Shown piece after piece: positions 8,920-17,102 of a DNA stretch of 64,000 bases (positions are counted from its first letter, which is position 1; every line of letters begins with the position of its first letter). The stretch covers positions 96,310-160,309 of the forward strand of contig CAMAPT010000002.1 in the NCBI GenBank assembly GCA_945860225.1. The letters are read 5' to 3'. The notes beneath the pieces were generated by a model. The model saw nothing but the letters and a program-made list of their open reading frames with translations. It ran no database searches and had not been told where the DNA came from. The position numbers and the translations under genes were made by a program. Source of the stretch: Chitinophaga pinensis (lineage in GTDB: Bacteria > Bacteroidota > Bacteroidia > B-17B0 > Aurantibacillaceae).

Positions 8920-9027
8920 TCAAAGTATAAAAATAGCCGCAATAATCATAATTAAAATAATAATTAAGTACTGCCATACATCTACAAAGTAAGGAGATAG
9001 TTTTTTCCAGGTTTCTTTTATATTCAT
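8920..9027 (-). CDS. Candidate 35-residue single-span membrane peptide inside the paa operon
   Basis: An ATG-to-TGA reading frame on the operon's strand between paaC and paaD. The N-terminal 20 residues (MNIKETWKKLSPYFVDVWQY) are amphipathic and basic, followed by about 15 strongly hydrophobic residues rich in Ile and Leu to the end. This is the layout of a small single-pass membrane protein. It fills most of an otherwise unexplained 237-base gap. I recognise no family and see no obvious ribosome-binding sequence, which is common in Bacteroidota. It may be a real small subunit or chance; the ordered charge and hydrophobic layout favours a real peptide. Confidence 0.5.
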   Translation of the reverse strand: MNIKETWKKLSPYFVDVWQYLIIILIMIIAAIFIL

Positions 9028-9110
9028 AAGGTAAATTATCTATCAAAAGTAAGATTAAAATTAATTTTGATAGTAAAATTCAAAAATGAATAACTACTAA
9101 ATAGTATTAT

Positions 9111-9869
9111 TTACCATTTTGCATTTGGGTACATACGCGGTAATGCCTGCATCTCTGCTAAAATATAACCTAAATGTTCGGTATGAACGCCTTTGCGGCT
9201 TCCGGTTTGCATAAATACGTTTTCGGGCTTGCTTAAGGTTGATTTATTCAATAATTCCGTTATATATTGATCCCATTTTGTTTTCACGATGCTTAAATCA
9301 ACAGCAATTCCTTCTTTAATTAATACTTCGTCAACTTCATTCATTTCAAACAATTCATCAGTAAACTGCCATAATTCATTTAAGGCATTTTGAGCTTTTA
9401 TATGACTTTCATTTGTCCCATCGCCAAAACGTTCTACCCAAGAAGAGCTATGACGTAAATGATAAGTTACTTCTTTAATAGATTTTTGAGCAATGCCAGC
9501 TAAGGTTTCATCTTTACTTTTAGATAATTCTTGGTAAAAATAAAAATCAAAACAATCCATAAATACCTGACGAACAATAGTTCTAGCATAATCACCATTA
9601 GGTAACTCAGTTAGTTGTACATTAAAAAACTGTCTATCATTTCTAAAATAAGCTAGGTCATCTTCTGTTCTTCCTTTATTTTCAACAGATGCGGCATATT
9701 CTAGAAAGGATTTAGCTGCTCCGGTAATGTCTAAGGCAATGTTTGTTAAAGCCAAATCTTCTTCCAAAAATGGTCCGTGTCCCGTCCACTCACTTAATCT
9801 TTGCCCTAAAATTAAATTAGTATCGCCTAAGCGAAGTGTATAGTTAAATAAAGCTGTTTTTAAATCCAT
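9111..9869 (-). CDS. paaC: 1,2-phenylacetyl-CoA epoxidase subunit PaaC
   Basis: A 252-residue ferritin-like structural subunit that pairs with PaaA in the ring-epoxidising complex. Family segments include LRLGDTNLILGQRLSEW near the start, LTNIALD, LRHSSSWVERFGDG in the middle and HTEHLGYILAEMQ near the C-terminus. PaaC lacks the complete diiron site and supports PaaA. The gene starts 89 bases after paaB. That gap carries degenerate TTCAA repeats directly abutting the start codon. Confidence 0.95.
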   Translation of the reverse strand: MDLKTALFNYTLRLGDTNLILGQRLSEWTGHGPFLEEDLALTNIALDITGAAKSFLEYAASVENKGRTEDDLAYFRNDRQFFNVQLTELPNGDYARTIVRQVFMDCFDFYFYQELSKSKDETLAGIAQKSIKEVTYHLRHSSSWVERFGDGTNESHIKAQNALNELWQFTDELFEMNEVDEVLIKEGIAVDLSIVKTKWDQYITELLNKSTLSKPENVFMQTGSRKGVHTEHLGYILAEMQALPRMYPNAKW

Positions 9870-9900
9870 TGAATTGAAAAGTTGAAAGATTGAATGTAGT
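9867..9900 (-). repeat. Degenerate TTCAA repeats abutting the paaC start
   Basis: Four TTCAA units spaced 5-8 bases apart read toward paaC, on the coding strand, ending at its ATG. Similar TTCAA/TTTTCGA strings occur at the 3' end of the pseudouridine synthase gene near 20795-20825. They resemble the low-complexity spacer DNA often seen in Bacteroidota; no function is evident. Confidence 0.5.
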
Positions 9901-9958
9901 TGATTTTTATAAAAATAATTACTCTAATTATTGAAAATTAAAAATGCTTAAAGAGTAA

Positions 9959-10246
9959 TTACATGTGTCCGATAGCATCGGGGATTTGATAAAAAGTTGG
10001 ATGACGATACACTTTATCATTAGCAGGTTCAAAGAAAGGACCAATATCTTCAGGGCTGCTAGCAACAATTGCATTAGAAGGGACAGCCCAAATAGCACAT
10101 CCTTCGTTTCTGCGGGTATATAAATCTCTAGCATTTTGTAATGCCATTTCTTTATCAAAAGCATGTAAACTTCCACAATGAACAAAAGGTTGACCTGCTT
10201 TTTTTTGCAAAAATATTTCCCAAACCGGGCCTTGATTATCACTCAT
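9959..10246 (-). CDS. paaB: 1,2-phenylacetyl-CoA epoxidase subunit PaaB
   Basis: A 95-residue subunit of the PaaABCE multicomponent monooxygenase. PaaB is small, has no catalytic residues and bridges PaaAC heterodimers. The sequence shows the family pattern VWEIFLQKKAG, HCGSLHAFDKEMALQNARDLYTRR and a VWAVPS-like IWAVPS segment. It lies 31 bases after paaA. A 104-codon frame overlapping it is a shadow. Confidence 0.95.
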   Translation of the reverse strand: MSDNQGPVWEIFLQKKAGQPFVHCGSLHAFDKEMALQNARDLYTRRNEGCAIWAVPSNAIVASSPEDIGPFFEPANDKVYRHPTFYQIPDAIGHM

Positions 10247-10277
10247 AATTCTTATTTTTTATCAAATGGATTATTAC

Positions 10278-11219
10278 TTATGCTGCTTCGTAAATTTCTT
10301 TTCTTTTTTTTGCGAATGCTTGTGCGGCTTCTCTTACCCAAGCGCCATCATTATGTGCTTTATTTCTTGCTGCTAAGCGTTCTTTATTACAAGGGCCATT
10401 TCCGCTGATTACATTTTTAAATTCTACCCAATCTGGTTGACTGAAATCATAACCTTTTTTGTCTTCATTCCATTTTAGATTTTGGTCAGGTACAGTTAAT
10501 CCAAGATAGTGGATTTGCGGAACAGTTTGATTGACAAAACGCTGGCGTAATTGATCGTTTGTTTCACGTTTAATACGCCATTTAATCGCATTTTCACTAT
10601 TTGGAGATTCGGAATCAGGCGGCCCAAACATCATCATGGTAGGATACCACCAACGGTTTAGGGCATCCTGAGCCATAGCCTTTTGTTCGTCTGTTCCAAA
10701 TGCCAGGCGAGTCATAATTTCAAAACCTTGTCGTTGATGGAAACTCTCTTCCTTGCAAATACGAACCATTGCTCTTGCATAAGGACCGTATGAAGTTCGT
10801 TGTAACATGACTTGATTCATGATGGCTGCACCATCAACCAACCAGCCCACCGCCCCGATATCTGCCCATGTAAGAGTTGGATAATTAAAAATAGAAGAGT
10901 ATTTTGCTTTACCCGTATGCAAGTTATTAAGCAATTCATCACGGCTTATTCCTAGGGTTTCTGCTGCCGTATATAAATACAAACCATGCCCTCCTTCATC
11001 TTGAACTTTAGCTAATAAAACAACCTTTGAACGTAAGCTTGGAGCTCTTGTTATCCAATTTCCTTCGGGCAACATTCCTACAATTTCGGAATGGGCATGC
11101 TGAGATATTTGGCGAATCAAATGTTTGCGATAATTTTCAGGCATCCAATCTTTTGGTTCAACCATTTCGTTTTTGGCTAATTTGCTCTCAAAAACCTCTT
11201 CAAATTTATTAGCTTCCAT
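10278..11219 (-). CDS. paaA: 1,2-phenylacetyl-CoA epoxidase catalytic subunit PaaA
   Basis: A 313-residue catalytic subunit with a ferritin-like diiron centre that inserts one oxygen atom into the ring of phenylacetyl-CoA. Visible family signatures are [30 protein letters not shown] (Glu and His iron ligands) and [15 protein letters not shown] (second ExxH pair). Length matches the family. It is the first gene of the minus-strand run paaA-paaB-paaC-small ORF-paaD-paaG. A textbook Bacteroidota promoter lies just upstream. Confidence 0.97.
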   Translation of the reverse strand: MEANKFEEVFESKLAKNEMVEPKDWMPENYRKHLIRQISQHAHSEIVGMLPEGNWITRAPSLRSKVVLLAKVQDEGGHGLYLYTAAETLGISRDELLNNLHTGKAKYSSIFNYPTLTWADIGAVGWLVDGAAIMNQVMLQRTSYGPYARAMVRICKEESFHQRQGFEIMTRLAFGTDEQKAMAQDALNRWWYPTMMMFGPPDSESPNSENAIKWRIKRETNDQLRQRFVNQTVPQIHYLGLTVPDQNLKWNEDKKGYDFSQPDWVEFKNVISGNGPCNKERLAARNKAHNDGAWVREAAQAFAKKRKEIYEAA

Positions 11220-11247
11220 TTTTTTATGTATTAGATTACAAGTTATA

Positions 11248-11278
11248 CAAATATACAGTTTTGGGCGTTTTTCACAAA
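11248..11278 (-). promoter_or_regulatory. Promoter of the paaABCDG operon
   Basis: On the minus strand, TTTG (11278-11275) is followed after exactly 19 bases by TATATTTG (11255-11248). This matches the Bacteroidota housekeeping -33/-7 consensus TTTG/TAnnTTTG. It gives a 5' leader of roughly 20 bases before paaA. No inverted repeat for the PaaX or PaaR type of repressor was noticed nearby. Confidence 0.75.
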
Positions 11279-11411
11279 CCTTCAGTCCTAAACTCTTTCA
11301 TTAAAACAGTAAAAAACAAGCAAAGTTGACAAAAATCATAAAAAGTTCATTGCAATATAAAATCTAATAATACCCATGCTATAAAAAGTTCTAATTTAAA
11401 ACGGTTTCTGA

Positions 11412-11419
11412 TATATTTG
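11412..11419 (+). promoter_or_regulatory. Possible -7 element for paaE
   Basis: TATATTTG, the Bacteroidota -7 consensus, lies 41 bases before the paaE start on the plus strand. No TTTG or TTG is at the right distance upstream, so this promoter would be weak or need an activator. The two divergent promoters share the 239-base paaA/paaE intergenic region, the natural place for joint regulation. Confidence 0.4.
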
Positions 11420-11458
11420 TTTTTTATATCTATTTTTACACTCCAAAAAATAAAATAA

Positions 11459-12535
11459 ATGGCAAGATTTCATACCTTAAAAATAAAAGATGTGCGTCGT
11501 GAGACTGCTGATGCTGTTTCTGTTGCTTTTGATATTCCATTAGCTATTCAGCATGAGTATCAGTATAAACAAGGACAGTATATAACAATCAAATTAAATG
11601 TTAATGGTGAAGAAATACGCCGTTCATACAGTATTTGTACCAGTCCTTATAGTGAAAAAGAGTTACGTGTGGCTGTAAAAGAAGTAAAAGATGGCCGAGC
11701 TTCTACCCTAATTAATCGTGAATGGAAAGTTGGTGATGTGGTTGATGTAATGACCCCAATGGGAAATTTTCATTCCATATTATCAGGTAATAATAAAAAA
11801 AATTATGTCTTGTTTGCTGGTGGAAGTGGTATTACTCCAATGATGAGTATTTTAAAAAGTGTTTTGTATATCGAAAAACAAAGTCACGTTACTTTGGTAT
11901 ATGCAAACAGAGATGAAGATTCTGTGATTTTTAAAGCAGAATTAGAAAAAATAGAAGCTAATCATTCAGGAAATCTGAAAGTATTAAATGTGTATGATAA
12001 TCCTAAACAACAAGTCGTAGATTTGCAAAAGGGATTATTGACACAAGAACGTGTTAAGGCTATATTAGAAAATTATGGTGGGTTAAATGCTGATGAGTAT
12101 TTTATTTGTGGACCGGCCCCAATGATGGAAAATATTAAAGGAGCATTGGAAAACTTAAAAATTTCTAAAGAAAAAATTCATATCGAGTATTTCAGTGCAG
12201 TAGTTGATGCCGTTAATAAAGCAGCTTCTTCTGAGGTAACTGGCGCTCCAGTTAATAGCGAAGTAACTGTTATTCAATATGGTATAGAAACCCAATTAAA
12301 ATTAAACACGGAAGGTTTAACGATTTTGGATGCTGCCATTGAGGCAGGTGTGGATGCTCCGTTTAGTTGTAAGGGAGCTGTTTGTTGTACTTGTCGAGCT
12401 AAGGTAATTGAAGGCAAGGCTAAAATGGACAATAATTTTGCTTTAACAGATGATGAGGTGGCAGAAGGATTTATTTTAACTTGCCAAGCACATCCATTAA
12501 CAGAAAAAATCATAGTTGATTTTGATGCTATTTAA
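11459..12535 (+). CDS. paaE: 1,2-phenylacetyl-CoA epoxidase reductase subunit PaaE
   Basis: A 358-residue electron-transfer subunit. An N-terminal flavin-binding domain (RRSYSICTSPY), an NAD(P)-binding domain (FAGGSGITPMMSILK; FICGPAPMM) and a C-terminal plant-type [2Fe-2S] ferredoxin domain with Cys304, Cys309, Cys312 and Cys342 appear in order. It passes electrons from NADPH to the PaaA diiron centre. It is transcribed away from paaABCDG, whereas these genes usually lie in one direction. A strong terminator follows. Confidence 0.95.
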   Translation: MARFHTLKIKDVRRETADAVSVAFDIPLAIQHEYQYKQGQYITIKLNVNGEEIRRSYSICTSPYSEKELRVAVKEVKDGRASTLINREWKVGDVVDVMTPMGNFHSILSGNNKKNYVLFAGGSGITPMMSILKSVLYIEKQSHVTLVYANRDEDSVIFKAELEKIEANHSGNLKVLNVYDNPKQQVVDLQKGLLTQERVKAILENYGGLNADEYFICGPAPMMENIKGALENLKISKEKIHIEYFSAVVDAVNKAASSEVTGAPVNSEVTVIQYGIETQLKLNTEGLTILDAAIEAGVDAPFSCKGAVCCTCRAKVIEGKAKMDNNFALTDDEVAEGFILTCQAHPLTEKIIVDFDAI

Positions 12536-12554
12536 GTAATTTAATTTTTTAACT

Positions 12555-12587
12555 AAAGGCTTTCATGATAACATGGAAGCTTTTTTT
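12555..12587 (+). terminator. Rho-independent terminator after paaE
   Basis: A 13-bp stem (12555-12567 with 12572-12584, two G-U pairs) has an ATAA loop and runs into seven T residues. It insulates paaE from the lipid-synthase operon downstream. Confidence 0.85.
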
Positions 12588-12656
12588 ATGTTATGTTATT
12601 AAAAATATAGATCCGTCAGAGTATTATATTTTTTTTAATTAAAAAACTATGTATCT

Positions 12657-13382
12657 ATGCGGTTCATAATTATGAATTGCTTGAGTAGTTACCCACTTTT
12701 AAATAAAGCTTTGCAAACTAAACTGATCATTTTGATTGATCCTGATAAATACAATCAGGAGTTAGTTAAATTAGCTAATGATTGTAATGTGTATTGCATC
12801 TTTGTGGGTGGAAGTGTATTAAATAAAAACACTTTAGAAAAAACAGTAATATCTATAAAGACTATTACAACTATTCCGGTTATTATTTTTCCGGGAGATG
12901 AAACGCAAATTTCTAAATATGCTGATGGTATTTTAATCTTATCTCTTTTGTCGGGGAGAAATGCAGAATACCTCATTGGTAAGCATGTGAAAGCTGCTAT
13001 AAAAATTAGACAATCTAAATTAAAAGCGATTCCGACAGGTTATATTTTAGTGGATGGCGGAAAAAAATCTACAACACAAAAAGTAACTAAATCAAAACCA
13101 TTAACGGATAAAAAAGAAATTGTTAACACAGCTATTGCCGGCGAATTATTAGGAAAACAATTAATTTATTTAGAAGCAGGTAGTGGTGCTAAGCAAACTT
13201 TAACAAATAGTGTTATAAAAGCCGTAAAACAAAATATTTCAATTCCATTGATAGTAGGGGGCGGCATTGATTCAGAAGAAAAAGTCAAAAAAATACTTCT
13301 TTCAAAGCCCGATTATATAGTCATAGGAAACGCTTTTGAAAAAAATCCAAATTTATTAACTCGCATAAAACCATTTTTTTAA
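12657..13382 (+). CDS. Geranylgeranylglyceryl/heptaprenylglyceryl phosphate synthase family protein
   Basis: A TIM-barrel prenyltransferase of the GGGPS/PcrB family, about 241 residues. It joins a polyprenyl diphosphate to glycerol-1-phosphate by an ether bond, the first committed step of archaeal-type lipids. Group II members are known in Bacteroidota. Phosphate-binding motifs include IDPDKY, GGS, LEAGSGAK and VGGGIDSEEK. An internal ATG five codons later (12672) is an equally good start. It is the first gene of a tight plus-strand operon and overlaps the next gene by one base. Confidence 0.92.
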   Translation: MRFIIMNCLSSYPLLNKALQTKLIILIDPDKYNQELVKLANDCNVYCIFVGGSVLNKNTLEKTVISIKTITTIPVIIFPGDETQISKYADGILILSLLSGRNAEYLIGKHVKAAIKIRQSKLKAIPTGYILVDGGKKSTTQKVTKSKPLTDKKEIVNTAIAGELLGKQLIYLEAGSGAKQTLTNSVIKAVKQNISIPLIVGGGIDSEEKVKKILLSKPDYIVIGNAFEKNPNLLTRIKPFF

Positions 13383-14014
13383 TGAAACTTGTGGTCATGA
13401 CTCAATCGCAAAAAAGCGATACTGAAATAGCATCTATTATTCAAATGTTTGAAGCTGGACTAGAAACACTTCATGTTCGGAAAAATAGGTTTTCAACCCA
13501 ACAGTTGGATGATTATATTAATGAAATACCTTCTCACTTTCATAACCGTATTATTATCCACTCTCATCATCGATTGGCTTTAAAATATAATTTGAAAGGA
13601 TGTCATTTTACCTCTACGCATTTAAAAAGGAAATTTCAACTTTGGTGGAATACTAAGATGATATACTTGAGAAAACCTAAATTAGTTAAGACAATTTCTC
13701 ATAATAAAGTAGCCGAGTTATATGAAGATCAGAAAATAAAAACCGATTATTGTTTTTTAGGGACTATGTTTAATAATATATCCGGAGAGTTAAATACAGG
13801 TTATTATCCTGAAACAGTTCGGGCAGCTATTCAAAAATCCGAAAAAAAAATATTCGCCCGTGGGGGAGTTAATGAAAAAAGTGTTGAATTAGCTTATCAG
13901 CTTGGTTTTTATGGTATTGCACTATACGGACTTTTATGGCAAAGTACATCTCCCTTCGAAAAATATATTCAGTTTATCAGATATTGTAAGGACAAAAATA
14001 TCCCAATTGAATAA
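13382..14014 (+). CDS. Thiamine phosphate synthase / TenI-like TIM-barrel protein
   Basis: A 210-residue member of the ThiE/TenI superfamily. The segments LETLHVRK, IIIHSHHRLALKYNLKGCHFTS and FARGGVNEKSVELAYQLGFYGIALYG follow the family layout. ThiE joins the thiazole and pyrimidine halves of thiamine, whereas TenI isomerises the thiazole. No other thi gene is nearby, and some ThiE positions look divergent, so the exact reaction is unsure. It overlaps the preceding and following genes by one base each, showing tight translational coupling in the operon. Confidence 0.75.
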   Translation: MKLVVMTQSQKSDTEIASIIQMFEAGLETLHVRKNRFSTQQLDDYINEIPSHFHNRIIIHSHHRLALKYNLKGCHFTSTHLKRKFQLWWNTKMIYLRKPKLVKTISHNKVAELYEDQKIKTDYCFLGTMFNNISGELNTGYYPETVRAAIQKSEKKIFARGGVNEKSVELAYQLGFYGIALYGLLWQSTSPFEKYIQFIRYCKDKNIPIE

Positions 14015-14565
14015 TGTTTATTTGGGATTTTATAGCATTAGTAACTGGCATTGGTGGTGTAATTTTAACCATACTCGAATCTATTTGGTGCTGGCCCATT
14101 GCTTTAATTTCAGTGATTATTTCAGGAATTACATTTTTCAATGAACGCTTATTTGGTGATTTTTGTCTACAGGTATTTTACTTAATAAGTGGTTTGTATG
14201 GTTGGTACTATTGGAATAAAAATAAAAGTGAAGTATTTGTAATTCATAAAATGCCTGGTAAGTTAATTTTACCGCTTATAATGTGTACAATAATTCAAGC
14301 CTTTATTTATTATTTTTTACTTAAATATTTTAAATCTGATCAATTTTTATTTGATGCTATTCTTACTGCATGTAGTTTTACAGGTACTTTTATGATGGCT
14401 AAAAAATGGTTAGAAAATTGGTTGATTTGGATATTTGTAGACATAGCATATGTTTTTTTATATCTTATCAAAGATTTAAGTTCGTACGCATTACTTTATG
14501 TTTTTTTTGCTGTTATGGCGGGTTATGGTTTTTATAAATGGAAGAAACAATTAGTAATTCAATAA
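14014..14565 (+). CDS. pnuC: PnuC family nicotinamide riboside transporter
   Basis: A 183-residue inner-membrane protein with about seven hydrophobic segments. Family residues include WPIALISVIISGITFFNERLFGD and LYGWYYW. PnuC imports nicotinamide riboside by facilitated diffusion, with trapping by phosphorylation inside. The next gene encodes a NadR-type riboside kinase-like ATPase and overlaps by 28 bases. The pair therefore forms an NAD-precursor salvage unit. Confidence 0.93.
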   Translation: MFIWDFIALVTGIGGVILTILESIWCWPIALISVIISGITFFNERLFGDFCLQVFYLISGLYGWYYWNKNKSEVFVIHKMPGKLILPLIMCTIIQAFIYYFLLKYFKSDQFLFDAILTACSFTGTFMMAKKWLENWLIWIFVDIAYVFLYLIKDLSSYALLYVFFAVMAGYGFYKWKKQLVIQ

Positions 14566-15083
14566 AAAAAATTGTTGTGCTTGGTGCAGAAAGCACGGGG
14601 AAATCAACGTTGTGCGAAAGTTTAGCAAATCATTATAACACAGTGTTTGTTCCCGAATTTGCTCGTACCTATTTTAACGTTCATGATATCAACCATTATT
14701 CAATACAGGATTTAGAAACAATAGCAAAAACGCAAATTTCACTAGAAAAGGATTACGTTAAAAAAGCCAATAAATTGTTGTTTTGTGATACATCATTAAT
14801 TACTATTAAAATATGGGCTATTCATAGATTTAATCAAATTCCGGAATTTTTTAAAAATAGTATTAAACCTACGGATTATCACATGTACTTAATTACTAAT
14901 AATGATATTCCGTGGGTAGCAGATGATCAAAGAAAAAATGAAGTATCAAGGGATTCTTTATTTAAATGGAATCAACACGAAATGCAAAAATTAGGTATTA
15001 ATTACCATATAGTAAAAGGGCTTGGCACGAAAAGACTTCAGCACGCTATTGATTTAATTGATGAGCAAGGTATTTTGTTTTAA
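14538..15083 (+). CDS. NadR-type nicotinamide riboside kinase-like ATPase
   Basis: A 181-residue P-loop protein with Walker A GAESTGKST (residues 16-24) and VPEFARTYF downstream. It resembles the C-terminal ribosylnicotinamide kinase domain of NadR, without the NMN adenylyltransferase or helix-turn-helix parts. It would phosphorylate nicotinamide riboside brought in by PnuC. It is the last gene of its operon and ends 20 bases from the convergent biotin carboxylase gene. Confidence 0.87.
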   Translation: MEETISNSIKKIVVLGAESTGKSTLCESLANHYNTVFVPEFARTYFNVHDINHYSIQDLETIAKTQISLEKDYVKKANKLLFCDTSLITIKIWAIHRFNQIPEFFKNSIKPTDYHMYLITNNDIPWVADDQRKNEVSRDSLFKWNQHEMQKLGINYHIVKGLGTKRLQHAIDLIDEQGILF

Positions 15084-15103
15084 GAATAAGATATTGAATT
15101 TTG

Positions 15104-16582
15104 TCAGCGATTTTGTCTCCAATTGTTCTTTTTAGGTGAATTTTCGAAAAAATCATGCTTGTTACTACTTAAATTTGAGGATAAGAAGCTCGCAAATATC
15201 GAGGCTATTTGTTCTTCCTTGTTACACGATTTTTTTAGCATTTCAGGGAGATAGTATTTGGGGATGAAACCTGTATCAAATTGACCGCTAATAAATGCTG
15301 AATGCTTAAGAACAAATGAACAAAAATTCAAGGTAGTTTCTACTCCTGAAATGTGATAATCATCTATAGCACGCAACATTTTTTGAATGGCCTCTTCGCG
15401 ATTTTTTCCATGTACTATTAATTTAGCAATCATTGGATCGTAATAAATAGGGATATCCATTCCTTCTTCAAATGAATCGTCAACCCTAACACCTGGGCCT
15501 GATGGGACACGATACGTTTTTAAACGTCCAATATCCGGTAAAAAATTATTTGTTGGGTCCTCAGCACACACTCGTACCTCAATAGCATGACCATTTATTT
15601 TTAAATCTTCTTGAGTAAAAGATAATTTCTCACCTCGAGCAACCTTAATTTGTTCTTTAACTAAATCCAAACCGGTTATGAATTCTGTTACAGGATGTTC
15701 AACCTGTAAACGAGTGTTCATCTCTAAAAAATAAAAATTTAATTGCTCATCTAATAAAAACTCAACAGTTCCTGCTCCGCTATATTGACAAGCTTTTGCC
15801 ACTCTTACAGCACATTCTCCCATTTGTTTTCGTAATTCAGGCGTTAGTATAGAGGATGGAGCTTCTTCTATCACTTTTTGATGACGTCTTTGGATACTAC
15901 ACTCTCTTTCAAATAAATAAATGCAATTTCCGAAATTGTCAGCTAATAGCTGGATTTCAATATGGCGTGGCCCTGTAGCATATTTTTCAATAAATACGGC
16001 ACCATTACCAAATGCCGAAATTGCCTCACTGATGGCTAGTTTCATTTGTTCTTCAACTTCTTCTTCCTTTTCAATCAGGCGCATTCCTTTGCCGCCACCA
16101 CCGGCCGAAGCTTTAATTAATAAAGGAAAACCTATCGTTTTTGCAATGTTTATAGCTTCGTTTAAATCATTCACTGCACCTTCCGATCCTGGAATCATAG
16201 GGACATTGTGAACTTTAGCTGTAGCTTTTGCGCTTAATTTATCTCCCATCATATCCATAGCCTCTGCACTTGGACCAATGAATATGATGCCGGCTTTTTG
16301 AACTTTCCTAACAAAATCAGCGTTTTCAGATAAAAAACCGTATCCAGGATGAATGGCATCCACCTTTAGCTGTTGGCAAATTTCTATGATTTTATCGCCT
16401 TGTAAATAGGATTGCGCACTAGGAGGAGGACCAACACACACGGCTTCATCTGCGTACCTTACAAAAGGAGCATTTCTGTCCGCTTCGCTATATATAGCCA
16501 CGGTTTGAATCCCCATTTCTTTAGCACTTCGCATCACTCGTAATGCGATTTCTCCTCTATTGGCAATTAAAATTTTTTTCAT
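15104..16582 (-). CDS. accC: Biotin carboxylase subunit of an acyl-CoA carboxylase
   Basis: An ATP-grasp biotin carboxylase that carboxylates biotin with bicarbonate and ATP. It shows KKILIANRGEIALRV, the glycine-rich ATP loop SAGGGGKGMRL, ERECSIQRRHQKVIEEAPS, EMNTRLQVEHPVTE and the C-terminal domain. There is no fused biotin carrier domain. The last ~40 residues are a Ser/Asn/Lys-rich tail. I start at ATG 16582 (MKKILIAN), four codons inside the longest frame. Carrier and carboxyltransferase genes are not in the window, so it could serve acetyl-, propionyl- or methylcrotonyl-CoA carboxylase. Confidence 0.88.
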   Translation of the reverse strand: MKKILIANRGEIALRVMRSAKEMGIQTVAIYSEADRNAPFVRYADEAVCVGPPPSAQSYLQGDKIIEICQQLKVDAIHPGYGFLSENADFVRKVQKAGIIFIGPSAEAMDMMGDKLSAKATAKVHNVPMIPGSEGAVNDLNEAINIAKTIGFPLLIKASAGGGGKGMRLIEKEEEVEEQMKLAISEAISAFGNGAVFIEKYATGPRHIEIQLLADNFGNCIYLFERECSIQRRHQKVIEEAPSSILTPELRKQMGECAVRVAKACQYSGAGTVEFLLDEQLNFYFLEMNTRLQVEHPVTEFITGLDLVKEQIKVARGEKLSFTQEDLKINGHAIEVRVCAEDPTNNFLPDIGRLKTYRVPSGPGVRVDDSFEEGMDIPIYYDPMIAKLIVHGKNREEAIQKMLRAIDDYHISGVETTLNFCSFVLKHSAFISGQFDTGFIPKYYLPEMLKKSCNKEEQIASIFASFLSSNLSSNKHDFFENSPKKNNWRQNR

Positions 16583-16752
16583 AGCTAAGGTCAAATAGTT
16601 TTTACGAAGATAATAAAATGGTCCGCTTCATTTCATTTAATTATTAAATGGTTATATTTATTCAAACATAAAATCAATTTTTATTTTTTGAATTGTTTAT
16701 ATAATGCTTTCAATTTTTTTTGACAAAAGACCTATTTAATCCTTATAAAAAG

Positions 16753-16783
16753 TTTGGCACATAATAAAAATCTACTATATTTG
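16753..16783 (+). promoter_or_regulatory. rpmH promoter
   Basis: TTTG (16753-16756), 19 bases, then TATATTTG (16776-16783): a perfect Bacteroidota -33/-7 promoter 44 bases before the rpmH ATG. Confidence 0.85.
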
Positions 16784-16827
16784 CAGTCCAATTTTGAAAT
16801 ACTTATAAAAATTAAATATCTAATAAT

Positions 16828-16983
16828 ATGAAACGTACTTTCCAACCATCGCAACGTAAAAGAAGAAACAAACACGGATTTCGTGAGCGTATGGCTTCTG
16901 CAAATGGCCGTAGAGTTTTAGCTTCCCGTAGGGCTAAAGGCCGTAAAAAATTAACGGTTTCTAGCGAAAAAACTCATAAATAG
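16828..16983 (+). CDS. rpmH: 50S ribosomal protein L34
   Basis: A 51-residue ribosomal protein, too short for usual ORF cut-offs. The start [20 protein letters not shown] and the Arg/Lys-rich remainder are unmistakable L34. It is monocistronic, with a strong promoter 44 bases upstream and a hairpin terminator downstream. The usual neighbours rnpA and dnaA are absent, as is often so in this phylum. Confidence 0.98.
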   Translation: MKRTFQPSQRKRRNKHGFRERMASANGRRVLASRRAKGRKKLTVSSEKTHK

Positions 16984-17004
16984 TAGTTTTATTCTATAAC
17001 AAAT

Positions 17005-17037
17005 CAAAGCCTCCTGTAAAAACAGGTGGCTTTTTTA
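17005..17037 (+). terminator. Rho-independent terminator after rpmH
   Basis: An 11-position stem with one mismatch (17007-17017 with 17022-17032), an AAAA loop and a run of six T residues. It ends the single-gene rpmH transcript. Confidence 0.88.
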
Positions 17038-17102
17038 GTATATAATTACTTGTATCAATATTAATATATTTAATTAAGAAAAACAGCTATTCAACCTTTT
17101 TC

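Noticed and set aside
9928..10242. 104-codon frame overlapping paaB
   Set aside because: It overlaps paaB almost completely in another frame. paaB has a clear family match and this frame has none.
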